In this document: in pieces, positions 1-9,692 of the stretch
Numbering within the stretch: position 1 is the stretch's first letter
Layout of the letters: every line of letters begins with the position of its first letter
Assembly: GCF_000715075.1 (NCBI RefSeq)
Contig: NC_134096.1
Location: 70,003,026-70,067,025, forward strand
DNA: 64,000 bases
Origin: Nicotiana tabacum
Lineage: Eukaryota; Streptophyta; Magnoliopsida; Solanales; Solanaceae
Reading direction: 5' to 3'
Made by a program: the position numbers and the translations under genes
Notes under the pieces: model-generated
Seen by the model: the letters and a program-made list of their open reading frames with translations, nothing else
Told to the model about the DNA's origin: nothing
The model's database searches: none

Positions 1-859
1 AGGGTCAATGTCAATTATCACCGTGATATATTGCTTGATGGCACTTTCACTGAGTATGATGCAGAAGTATACTGATATAGACCCTAATGCCGCTTACTCT
101 GTTGCATTTCAAAGCGTGGGAATGAAATGGGCAAAATATCTGGTAGCCCTTGGAGCTCTTAAGGGAATGACCACTGTCCTTTTGGTAGGAGCGATTGGGC
201 ACGCACGCTACACCACTCACATCGCACGAGTTCACATGATTCCACCATGGTTTGCACTTGTTCACCCAAAGACAGGAACTCCCATAAATGCAACTCTATT
301 GATCAGACTTGCAAGTGCCTGTATAGCCTTCTTTTCAAGTTTGGATGTCTTGACAAGTTTGTTATCCGTAAGCAGCCTTCTTATATCGATGATGATGGCT
401 GTTGCTCTGCTTGTGAGGAGATATTATGTCAGAGGTATCACCCCCCGAACGAATTTTTTGAAGCTAACCTTTTTTTTACAGGTCATAATTCTATCTTCCA
501 TAGGGACTTCTGCTTACTGGGGACTGAACCCTAATGGTTGGCTTGGCTACACAATAACTGTTCCCCTTTGGTTCCTGGCAACTTTGGCAATATCAGTTCT
601 TTTGCCACAGGAAAGAACACCAAAAGTTTGGGGAGTCCCACTGGTTCCATGGTTCCCATCCCTCTCAATTGCAATAAACTTGTTTCTCATGGGATCATTA
701 GGAGCTCAGGCATTTATAAGGTTTGGCATATGTACGGCTGTAATGCTGATGTATTATATTCTTTTTGGCCTCCATGCAACTTATGACATGGCTCGTCAAC
801 CAAAGAAGGTAATGTCGTCAAAGATCTCGGAAGAAGACGTGGAAAAAGCCAGATCATAA
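1..859 (+). CDS. Cationic amino acid transporter (CAT family), C-terminal part, 5' end outside the window
   Basis: This is the last ~285 codons of an APC-superfamily cationic amino acid transporter, a proton-coupled importer of Lys/Arg-type amino acids at the plasma or internal membrane. The frame is open from the left edge, so the ATG at position 8 is internal and the gene starts further left. Family signatures seen are the WAKYLVALGALKGMTTVLL helix, the GTPINAT loop, VALLVRRYY, WGVPLVPW and FGLHATYD near the C-terminus. About six or seven hydrophobic segments are visible. It resembles the Arabidopsis CAT1/CAT5/CAT8 clade; which member is unclear. Oddities: the usual GQAR is GHAR here, and the usual LLSVSTLFIFM is altered, so this copy may be diverged. 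The stop TAA lies at 857-859. The last codons are repeated at ~2790 as the start of a tandem duplication. Confidence 0.9.
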   Translation, partial: GSMSIITVIYCLMALSLSMMQKYTDIDPNAAYSVAFQSVGMKWAKYLVALGALKGMTTVLLVGAIGHARYTTHIARVHMIPPWFALVHPKTGTPINATLLIRLASACIAFFSSLDVLTSLLSVSSLLISMMMAVALLVRRYYVRGITPRTNFLKLTFFLQVIILSSIGTSAYWGLNPNGWLGYTITVPLWFLATLAISVLLPQERTPKVWGVPLVPWFPSLSIAINLFLMGSLGAQAFIRFGICTAVMLMYYILFGLHATYDMARQPKKVMSSKISEEDVEKARS

Positions 860-2792
860 GTTTTTTTACACCTACCAAGAAATTTGGACTTGAGTCCCCA
901 TCGCACTTATTCCTGAAATCATAAGATTTATGTTAGATGAAGTCATTTGCTGTAGAAATAGCAACACACAATTCTACCATTATGAATAATGAGAACTGTC
1001 AACTACAGCTCATGTTAGACGTACATTCTCAAGAATCTCAACTACAGTCAAGTCCATAATAGAGAAAAAGTATAGATGCTACGTTACAGGAGGGAAAACA
1101 TGTAAAGTAAGAAGATAAACATCAGCAGATAGGAAAAACATTCTAAATCAAGATTAAAGATAGGTTAAAAAATTGAAAACTTACTTCAAGGAGCTAGTAG
1201 TGTTTGTATCATTTTCATATTTTCTTGAACTTTTCTAAAACCCGAGCAATGCTTCTCAGAAGCTTCGGTACCAACTTCCATGCCACATATCCGAGTGCCA
1301 CTTGACAAAATATGTCCCCCAAAAGTTACAATTTCTGCATAATGATCATTCATAAAAGCACCAAAATAAGTTGGATCCATATCATCCCAATGAAAATCAT
1401 GTAGCTTCATGTCCATAAAAAAAGAGTGTATTTGATGGATAAATGAACCTAGAAAATGGTAACAAGCTTAAGAATTCAAAAACTGAGAAACATCTGAATT
1501 TTGAAAACTTTCAAATGAATATTACTAGACTAAAACAGTAATATCACTCGCTGCAACCACCGAAATTTTGTCATCTTCTACTGTTTTTTCATGCTTCAAC
1601 CTCTTGCACATCATGAAAGCATCATGTGATGACCCTGTGGAGTTCTCACTACCATTGTCAACTTGAGTTTCAAGCTTCTCATATGCAACCACCACTCACA
1701 ATATCTCTTTCACCCACCATTGTGATCCCAAGTTAGTTGCGAAAAATAATAATTCTAATAGCTGTACCACAAGAAAATTAAATCAACATATGAAAGATGC
1801 ACCAGCAGATACGTTAGTTCCTTTACCAATCAAAAGAACGGCAGATATTAGTATGTACAGTCACCTACTAACTTAAACAACTCAAAAAATCAGAAAAATT
1901 GCAAATCTGGCTTCTAAGGTTAGTGGGGGGGGGGGGGGCTACTATTACATGAACAAAGAAATAAACAACTAGTAAATGCAAATCACACAGAAGCGCAGTA
2001 TATATGAAGAGAAATTTACTTCACGTGAGTACAGAGAGCACTTTTAGCTTGAGATGGAATGGTTGAGAGAGCAATGCCAGAGGAAATCGCGCAGAAGAGA
2101 GACTTGCAGGACGGTAGTACAATATTATAAATTCAACTAATTAATACCTAGTAGCTTCAGCTCAGTAGTAGTCACACTGTAACAACTATTCTTTGTTTGA
2201 CGACTTCTATCTGATTGTCTTTTGTCCTTAAGATAAATGAAGTCTAGGTTATACAGAACGTAGAGATTTTCTATCTAATTGTTCTTTTGTAGCACCATTT
2301 CTAGAGGAACTTTGAGCATTTTAAAATTAATAAAATGCTGGTTTTAACATCAAAACTCTTCGTCTCTCTTGCAATTCCAAATAAGAACTTGTCTACAATA
2401 AGCACCATCCTCTATATAAAATGAATGCTTTCAGAAAAGCACACACATTTTTTTATCGGTAGAAAGCGCACACACTCAAATATCCTTTTTTAATGTCTTA
2501 AAGCAGCGTACTTCTGCTATCATTATCGGTTATGTACAAATATTACAGCTTATTTTAAGTCCAAAAAAAAAAAGTTGTTCCAAGAAAAGAAACTGCATTG
2601 ATTTTTTATGCTGAATTCTTTTCCTGAAAAACTCTAAAGATTTGGCACCAGCATGTACACTGGAAATTGATAACCCCGGCTATTGCCACTGTCTCTTACC
2701 ACAGGGAATATCATATCAAGAAGAAATAAGCAAACAAAAATTTGAACTTATTTTCATAAGCCATATACAGCAACTTTGTTAGCATTTTAAAG
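847..2792. repeat. Tandem duplication, unit 1 (~1.95 kb, 3' flank of the CAT gene)
   Basis: This segment begins with the last codons of the transporter (AAAGCCAGATCATAA) and recurs as 2790-4735. The two units align over almost their full length with many substitutions and small indels, so the duplication is not recent. Unit 1 contains a run of about 16 G at ~1925 that unit 2 lacks. Apart from the decayed minus-strand gene listed separately, no coding potential is apparent. Confidence 0.85.
1186..1720 (-). pseudogene. Unrecognised two-exon gene remnant, copy 1
   Basis: Two coding-like blocks lie on the minus strand. Block A runs from an ATG at 1720 to ~1550 and contains AYEKLETQVDNGS and KRLKHEKTVEDDKI. 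Block B (1416-1186) contains DFHWDDMDPTYFGAF and GTRICGMEVGTEASEKHC. Compared with copy 2 (3654-3121), block A has lost a base just after the start codon region, which brings a stop at codon 14. The two copies together imply an ancestral protein with an acidic or charged start, but I do not recognise the family. The intron between the blocks is inferred. It could be a fragment carried in with the repeat rather than a resident gene. Confidence 0.45.
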
Positions 2793-4735
2793 CCAGGTCA
2801 TAAATTTCTTTACACCTACCAAGGAATCTTGGACTTGAGTCCCCATTGCACCTGCAATCATAAGATTTATGTTAGATGAAGTCATTTGCTGAAGAAATAG
2901 CACCAGACAAAATCGTACCATTATGAATAATGAAAACTGTCAACTACAGCTCATTTTAGAGAAAAACATTTCAAGAATTTCAATTACAGTCAAGTCCACA
3001 AATAGAGAAAAAAGGATAGATGCTACAGGAGGGAAACCATGTAAGGTAAGAAGATAAACGTCAGCACATAGGAAGCACATTCTAAATCAAGAGTAAAGAT
3101 AGGTTTAAAGATTGAAAACTCACTTCAAGGAACTAGTAGTGCCAGTATCGTTTTCATATTTTCGTGAAACTTTCTAAAACACAAGCTATGCTTCTCAGGA
3201 TACCAACTTTCATGCCACATATCCGAGTGCCACTTGACAAAATATGGCCCCCCGCCCCTCCAAAAGTCACAATTTCTGCATAATAATCATTCATAATAAA
3301 TAAGTTAGATCCATATCATTCCAATGAAAATCATGTAGCTTCACATCCATAAAAAAGTATATTTGATGGATAAATGAACCTAGAAAATGGAAACAAGCAT
3401 AAGAATTCAAAAACTCAGAAACATCGGAATTTTGAAAACTTTCAAATGAATATTACCAGACTAAAACAGTAATCTCACTGGCTGCAACCACCAAAATTTT
3501 GTCATCTTCTACTGCTTTTTCATGCTTCAACCTCTTGCACGGCATGAAAGCATCATGTGATGACCCTGTGGATTTTGTTACTACCATTTTCTACTTGAGT
3601 TGCAAGCTTCTCATATGCAACCACCGCGCTCACAATCTCTCTTTCATCCACCATTGTGATCTCAAGTTAGCTGCAAAAAATAATAACTCTAATAGCTCTA
3701 CCACAAGAAAATTAAATTAACATATGCACGACCATCAGATACATTTAGTTCCTTTACCAATCAAAAGAACGACAGATATTAGTATGTACATTCCCCTAAT
3801 AACTTAAACGACTCAAATAATCAGAAAAAATTGCAAATCTGGCTTCCAAAGTAACAAAGAAATAAACCACTAGTAAATGCAAATCACACTGAAGCACAGC
3901 ATATAGGAAGATAAATTTACTTCACATGAGCACAGAAAGCATTTTTACTTTGAAGTGGAACGGTTGAGAGAAAAGTTCAGAGGAAAACATGCAGAAGAAA
4001 GACTTGCCGCCCCGGTAATACTGTTTTATGGATCCACAAATTAGTACCTAGTAGCTTCAGCTCAGTGGTAGTCACTCTGTAACGACTATATTTGTTTTGT
4101 GATTTCGTTCCTATTATCTTTTTTTTCTTAAGATAAATGTTTTGATGATGTATAGGGATGAAGCCCAGGTTATACAAAACGTAGAGATTTTCTATCTAAT
4201 TGTTCTTTTGTAGCACCATTTCTAGAGGAACTTTGATAATTTTAAAATTATTAACAAGCTGGTTTTAACATCAAAACTGTTCGTCTCTCTTCTACTTCCA
4301 AATAAGAACTTATCTACAATTAGCACCAATCTCTATATAAAAGGAATGCTTTCAGAGAAAGCACATACATTTCTGTTATCGGTAGAAAGCATACACTCTC
4401 ATATCCATTTTTTTAAATATCTAAGTAAGGCTCTTCTGCTATTATTATCAGTTACGTGCAAATATCTACAGCTTATTTTAGGTCCAAAATAAAGTTGTTC
4501 CAAGAAACAACCACATAAATTTTTCATGCTGACATCTTTCCAGAAAAGCTCCAAAGATTTGGCAACAGCATGTACACTGGAAAATGAAAACCCCTGCTAT
4601 TGCCACTGTCTCTTACCACAGGGAATATTATATCAAGAAGAAATAAGCAAACAAAAATTTGAACTTCTTTTTATGAAGGTAAACAAAAATTTGAACTTAT
4701 TTCATAAGCCATACACAACTTTGTTAGCATTTTTA
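2790..4735. repeat. Tandem duplication, unit 2
   Basis: This is the second copy of 847-2792. It starts with AAAGCCAGGTCATAA, which matches the transporter's last codons and stop, and ends near TTTGTTAGCATTTTTAAA at ~4735. Near its end it carries an extra local duplication of AAACAAAAATTTGAACTT (~4650-4700). The junction at ~2790 directly joins the end of unit 1 to the transporter-derived start of unit 2. Confidence 0.85.
3121..3654 (-). pseudogene. Unrecognised two-exon gene remnant, copy 2
   Basis: This is the counterpart of 1186-1720 within the second unit. Block A opens with an ATG at 3654 (MVDEREIVSAVVAYEKLATQ) and stays open about 33 codons before a frameshift relative to copy 1 introduces a stop. 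Block B (~3360-3121) is broken by several indels, including an inserted C-rich stretch at ~3248-3258. No family is assigned. Confidence 0.4.
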
Positions 4736-5455
4736 AACTCTCATAATTTAACATTACATTAAACTTGAAAATAACTTCTACGAATCTGAATTAGGATTTA
4801 AACAACTATCTGGATACAAATTGAAACAAAGAGTAAGTAAGAGGTAAGTAAGAAATGTGAACAACTATAAAAAGAATAACCTAAAATGAACTCTTTTTAG
4901 ACCCACCAAAACCATTTCTAAATGATCATGCATGACCAGATGTATAAAAGTATCATCAATAATCAAAACTGACGTGTAACAAATTTGTAGATTACAACTT
5001 TTAGATTTCAAGTATAGCATATGGTAAGAAACTGAAGAACAAAATATTCAATGATATTTTTGCTTTCTTTTAGTATCCTAACAACTTATCTGTACCTAGA
5101 TTATCATAATTGCAAGGTTTCTGTATCATTTAATAGCTTTGTCGAAATAATCGATAAAATATGTCATTTTCAGTTACTTACATGTTCAACAGACATGCAT
5201 TTAAACAAACAGAATGTCAAATTATGGATGCAAGTGTCTGTTTGGAAATAAGCAGTTATCCTCATTGTATAATTTCTAGATGCCACATATCAGGCACAAT
5301 GACCCAAATTCTGAAATACACAGAATGGATCTTCTGAAGAATCGCACGTCTGTGTCCTCTTTTGTCCCCTAGGAGCAATGTGCCCATGGGAAACAAAGTT
5401 TCAGGATATTGCATTTTTGCAACCAAAAAAGAAAATTTTAATCTAACCTCTAATA
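4736..5455. other. Intergenic, downstream of the EMB1025-like gene
   Basis: About 720 bases of AT-rich DNA between the end of the duplication and the stop codon of the minus-strand PPR gene. It must hold that gene's 3' UTR. I see no coding frame, repeat or RNA gene that can be supported. Confidence 0.5.
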
Positions 5456-7609
5456 TCATAGGAAAAGATCACTCCAACACTTATTAATAGCTCCTTGAAC
5501 CTTCTTTGGTTTGCAGAGTTCTCGAATAATCAGTTCCCAAGTAGAGGACTTGGGATAAAGAAATTTTTGAAGCATCACTTCTATAATTCTTGAAGCTCCT
5601 ACAATTCTCTGTCGCCTGTACAGTTTCAGCACCAGCTTATCCAGGAAGTCTTCCACGTCTCGGGATACATTTTCTTTTTCATTTAAAGTTTTCAAGAAAA
5701 TATTACATGTAACTGCGTCGGGATCACAACCTTGATCCAACATAGTATTCAAAAGATCAATTGCTAGAGAAACTCTATCCACCTTGCATAAAGCATTAAG
5801 AATTATGTTATATGCTATTACATCAGGCTGAGAATCAGATCCTCTACATAGCATCTCATTGAAAAGTCTCAATCCCTGATCCACAGACCCAGCATTGCAA
5901 AGGCCGTGAATCATTGAACTATAAGCCACGGCATCAGGGACCAATCCTTTTCCTAACATTTGCTTCCACATCATCATAGCCTCTTTGAGCTTCCCGTCTT
6001 GACACAATCCGTGGATGAGTACACTGTAGCATATTTCATTACATGTGATACCACTGGTCGCCATTTCTTTCCATACAAATATAGCCTTGTTGCTGTCACC
6101 GGTTTTAAAGTACCCTTTCATTAGAGAGCAGTGAGTGTAGGCATTGGGAGTGCAACCCATTTTAATCATCTCAGAAAGGATCTCCTTAGCTTCGTCAGGT
6201 CTGCCTTCTTGACACAAGCCATCTATAAAAGCAGAATAAACAACTGTATTAGGCTTCACTCCCTTTTCTATCATTTCCGTCCATATTTTTAGCGCCTCTT
6301 CAGGTTTTCCCTCTTTAAACAACCCACTAACTAGCGCTGAGTAGACATATTCATTTGGCAGATGCCCTTTCTCTTGCATTGCCAACAAGATCTGCAGGCT
6401 GTCACCTGCTCTTCCTTGCTTAACGAATCCATTGATAATAGTTCCATAGGTTACATCAGTCGGGACATACTTATTTGACACCATTCTATCCAATAAACTA
6501 ACAGCTTTCTCCAACTTACCTTTGAGGCACAAACCATGTATAAGTGTGTTATAAGTCACTTCATTGGGAACACACCCTTTAAGAAACATGTTATCCAAAA
6601 GCTTTGCGGCTCGAGCTAAGTCACCTTTCTTGCAAAGCCCATTAATCAACACATTAAATGTTACTGGAACAGGAAAACATCCCTCTATCTGCATTTCATC
6701 CAAAAGAATAACCGCCTCATCAATCCGGTCATCCTTGCACAAGCCATCCATCAAAGTGCAATACGTATAAACATCCGGCTCACATTTCCAAGAAGGCATT
6801 TCTCTGAACAACTCCAGAGCTCTATCGACCATCCGAAGCTTACACATAGTCTTAATAACTAAATTAAAAGAAAGCCCATTCGGCATAATATTACTATTAT
6901 TTACAACACGAGCATAAAAATCTAATGCACGGCGATATAAACCTGCCTGAACTATCACATTAAGAACAGAATTAAACGACTTCACGGTTCGTTTACATTG
7001 AAACTCATCCACCATTCTATCAAACAATTCGACAGCTTTTTCAGGAAAACGGGCTTTTCCATAAGCTCTAAACACTAAGATAAAACTTTTCTCAATAAAG
7101 ACTCTTTTTTCGCTCTTCATTCTATCAAAAACCATCTCCAAAGACCTGAAGTCCCCAGAATTAGCATATTTCTCAACAAGGGAATAGAATGTAGAATCAC
7201 CCAATTTAAAAGAACCTAACTTTGGGGCCTCTTTGAATAACTTATCTGAAATTGGTACTTCCATCTCAGTTTCACAAGAACCCAACTTGGGTGTAGGTGC
7301 AACTTTAAATGAACTATCAAAAGGGGGCAAATTTATTTCAGTTTCACAAGAACCCAGCTTGGGTTTTGAGGAAACATTAAATGATTTATCAAAAGGGGGA
7401 ATTTTTATGTCAGTTTCAGGAGAACCCAACTTGGGATTTGCGGCAACTTTAAAAGAACTATCAGAAGGGGCAGCTTCTATTTCATGGTCAGTATGAGAAG
7501 GGTTGGAAAGAGCTGAAAAGAAGTGGTAAATGGTGAAGTTAGAGAAAGACTTACATGGGATTAGGTTTGAGCTGATGAACTGTTTGGTAGTGAAAGTGTT
7601 AAAGGGCAT
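5456..7609 (-). CDS. EMB1025: P-type pentatricopeptide repeat protein, EMB1025-like
   Basis: A single-exon gene of 717 codons from the ATG at 7609 to the TGA at 5456-5458. The frame is open upstream to a TTG at 7630, but the ATG giving MPFNTFTTKQFISSN is the first methionine and starts a basic, hydroxylated presequence typical of organelle targeting. About 14 P-type PPRs of 35 residues fill residues ~138-660, with hallmarks such as VTYNTLIHGLCLKGKLEKA and DVYTYCTLMDGLCK. The C-terminal tail (STWELIIRELCKPKK) also matches Arabidopsis At4g20090 (EMBRYO DEFECTIVE 1025). PPR proteins of this class bind organelle RNA; the target is not known from the sequence. Residues ~44-133 are four copies of a 24-residue repeat not found in the Arabidopsis protein as I remember it. 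Confidence 0.9.
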   Translation of the reverse strand: MPFNTFTTKQFISSNLIPCKSFSNFTIYHFFSALSNPSHTDHEIEAAPSDSSFKVAANPKLGSPETDIKIPPFDKSFNVSSKPKLGSCETEINLPPFDSSFKVAPTPKLGSCETEMEVPISDKLFKEAPKLGSFKLGDSTFYSLVEKYANSGDFRSLEMVFDRMKSEKRVFIEKSFILVFRAYGKARFPEKAVELFDRMVDEFQCKRTVKSFNSVLNVIVQAGLYRRALDFYARVVNNSNIMPNGLSFNLVIKTMCKLRMVDRALELFREMPSWKCEPDVYTYCTLMDGLCKDDRIDEAVILLDEMQIEGCFPVPVTFNVLINGLCKKGDLARAAKLLDNMFLKGCVPNEVTYNTLIHGLCLKGKLEKAVSLLDRMVSNKYVPTDVTYGTIINGFVKQGRAGDSLQILLAMQEKGHLPNEYVYSALVSGLFKEGKPEEALKIWTEMIEKGVKPNTVVYSAFIDGLCQEGRPDEAKEILSEMIKMGCTPNAYTHCSLMKGYFKTGDSNKAIFVWKEMATSGITCNEICYSVLIHGLCQDGKLKEAMMMWKQMLGKGLVPDAVAYSSMIHGLCNAGSVDQGLRLFNEMLCRGSDSQPDVIAYNIILNALCKVDRVSLAIDLLNTMLDQGCDPDAVTCNIFLKTLNEKENVSRDVEDFLDKLVLKLYRRQRIVGASRIIEVMLQKFLYPKSSTWELIIRELCKPKKVQGAINKCWSDLFL
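7211..7483 (-). repeat. 72-bp in-frame minisatellite inside the EMB1025-like gene
   Basis: Four imperfect copies of a 72-bp unit encode a 24-residue repeat. Each has a phenylalanine- and lysine-containing core followed by PKLGS(C/P)ET; the last copy runs into PKLGSFKLGD, which is the only copy conserved in the Arabidopsis homologue. Indels in the fourth copy are multiples of three. All copies stay open, so selection appears to keep the frame. Confidence 0.85.
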
Positions 7610-8189
7610 GCCTTTTTTATAAGGATGCAAAAGGGCATGCCTTTGTCAACTCAGATTCTCATGAAGTGGAGAGAAAAAAGACTTCTGGAAATGATCATTT
7701 GGGGTTTAAATTCAAGAATCTTAGGCTAAGGTTCAAGAAAATGAAGGTCTCTGCACCTAGAGAAGCTGACGAGGAAGAAGAAAACACGAGAGGGGCAAGC
7801 GTGGGTAGGGCAGAAAACCGGGGTGGGGGTGGGGGTGGGGTTTGAATTTTGAAGTGAACTCGGCCTAAAACCCCTTTGCGGTTGGCTCTTTTAATTTTCT
7901 TTTCATCATTCTAGCGAGAGAAATTCGTTTTCAAAAATAAAAAAAAACAAACGTGTTTGTTTGTCTAAAAGTAAAAAAAAAACTTGTTTTTCAATTTTTT
8001 GAGCTTCGAAATATTGTCCTGTGCTTCAAATTAAAAGCCTGTGTTTAAACTTGTAAGAAATTAACAAAAAAGTTAAATTGTTTAGTATCTGTTGAAAAGA
8101 CATGTATGGTCACATGTAAATATTTTTTGAATCTTTATAATACAACATTTTTTTAATAGTCTCTCTGAGTCCATTTTCAAAACACTTTG
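7610..8189. other. Upstream region of the EMB1025-like gene
   Basis: About 580 bases that should contain the promoter and 5' UTR of the minus-strand PPR gene. A G-rich run of four to five G tracts separated by single T (7819-7845) could fold as a G-quadruplex on the plus strand. No TATA box can be assigned with confidence. Confidence 0.4.
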
Positions 8190-8377
8190 GTACGAGGAAT
8201 AAGATAGGATAAGATGTGAAATTAAATTTATATCGTGTTTGGTTGAGGGTATAAATTTATATCAGAATATTCCATCTTATCCCGTCTTATCCCATCAAAC
8301 TTGCGATTATTTTATCCTACTTCCCATATAGTATAAATTAGTCTTGGGATTATAATCCCGGGATAATTTAGTCCGTG
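8190..8377. repeat. MITE-like remnant next to the palindrome
   Basis: This stretch has GATAGGATAAGATG, CGTGTTTGGTTGAGGG and inverted GGATAA/TTATCC motifs, a style common to degenerate plant MITEs. Its ends cannot be fixed, and it stops where the long palindrome begins. Confidence 0.35.
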
Positions 8378-9017
8378 TATAAATAAGATTTATTTATTTA
8401 TTTTATAGGTAAGTCTATAATATAGAGTAAAAAGAGAAAAAATCATAATATTAGAAAAGATAAAAATTAAAATTTAGAGGATAAAATAGATATTTGACCA
8501 CAAAAAGTTTGAAAAATCTGGTTAAGTGACCTCCTGAGTGCTATAGAAATAGTTAAGCGATTTAAGAACATGACTTTGCTAGGCCATTTTGAATAATTGA
8601 GAGACCATTTGAATAATTGACTCCCATCTTTTTTGTCATTAAAATTAATACAGGAAAATGACATTGTGCATCCGCTCTCAAAATAATAGCAATATATATA
8701 TATTGCTATTATTTTGAGAGCGGATGCACAATGTCATTTTCCTGTATTAATTTTAATGACAAAAAAGATGGGAGTCAATTATTCAAATGGTCTCTCAATT
8801 ATTCAAAATGGCCTAGCAAAGTCATGTTCTTAAATCGCTTAACTATTTCTATAGCACTCAGGAGGTCACTTAACCAGATTTTTCAAACTTTTTGTGGTCA
8901 AATATCTATTTTATCCTCTAAATTTTAATTTTTATCTTTTCTAATATTATGATTTTTTCTCTTTTTACTCTATATTATAGACTTACCTATAAAATAAATA
9001 AATAAATCTTATTTATA
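8378..9017. repeat. ~640-bp palindrome (two ~320-bp inverted arms, no spacer)
   Basis: The arms 8378-8697 and 8698-9017 are reverse complements, centred on GCAATATATATATATTGC (8689-8706). Every block I compared matched exactly and identical 65-codon frames occur on both strands at mirror positions. The match stops at 8377/9018. A transcript would form a long hairpin. It could be a fold-back element, a recent inverted duplication, a small-RNA source, or an assembly or library artefact. Confidence 0.9.
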
Positions 9018-9216
9018 AAGTTAACAAAAAAGGAAAAAAATAATTCTATGCATATATAGAAAAAAAACAGAAATATAGTTTGTAGGAGAATATTCTTTAG
9101 GATTAATGTTGCGTCATTTGAACATATAATTGAATGATCACATTCAAATAAGATGACACCCTTCCTAATTTGTTTTGTTTATTTTTTTGTCCTCTTCAAC
9201 CTTGGAAATTGATGAT
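9018..9216. other. Short intergenic stretch before the copia element
   Basis: About 200 AT-rich bases ending in the 5-bp target site ATGAT (9212-9216) of the copia insertion. No gene seen. Confidence 0.5.
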
Positions 9217-9616
9217 TGTTATGAAATAAAAACTGTAAAGTAAAGACAAGTATAGAGAGAAACTGATATATTATTCAAACTTCAAATTTATGCACATAAT
9301 GAACTGAAAACTCCTCTATTTATAGAAAAAAGGAAGCAGATGCGAGGCTTTTCACGAAGCAGCTGCAAGACTTTTCTTTAGCTGCTTGTAAGCTGTCTGC
9401 ATGAGCTGCTTGTAAGCTGTCTGCATGAGCTACTTGCAACCTGCCTGTTTAATAAGAAGCTGCTGCAAATCATTTCATTGAGCTGCTTGCAACCTGCCTG
9501 CATCAGCTGCTTGTAGATAAACTTCAAGAGAGTACTAAATGGATAATCTTCTTGAGGAAGATTATCTATAGCGGAGTAATAAATGAACATCCACAATATA
9601 ATTATTTTCATATCAA
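9217..9616 (-). repeat. Copia 3' LTR (400 bp)
   Basis: It carries the promoter-type motif CTATAAATAG (minus strand, ~9318-9327) and an array of repeats built on AGCTGCTTG and AACCTGCCTG at ~9360-9520. It is about 65 bp longer than the other LTR, through extra copies of the AGCTGTCTGCATG repeat and an extra piece near 9535-9560. Such U3 repeats often hold the stress-response elements of solanaceous copia elements; that role is an inference here. Confidence 0.9.
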
Positions 9617-9692
9617 TGATAGCTTAAAAACCTTATAAGGAAAACCCTGTGGGAAAAAACCTTAGTAAGGAAAAAAGAGTATATCGCGTATT

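Noticed and set aside
1924..1940. Run of about 16 G in duplication unit 1
   Set aside because: Homopolymers of this kind are common slippage products and sequencing is error-prone there; the matching site in unit 2 lacks it.
7610..7630. N-terminal extension of the EMB1025-like protein from 7630
   Set aside because: The codon at 7630 is TTG. The first ATG in frame is at 7609 and gives a sensible presequence.
8467..8928. Two identical 65-codon open frames on opposite strands
   Set aside because: They are mirror images produced by the palindrome, with no family resemblance.
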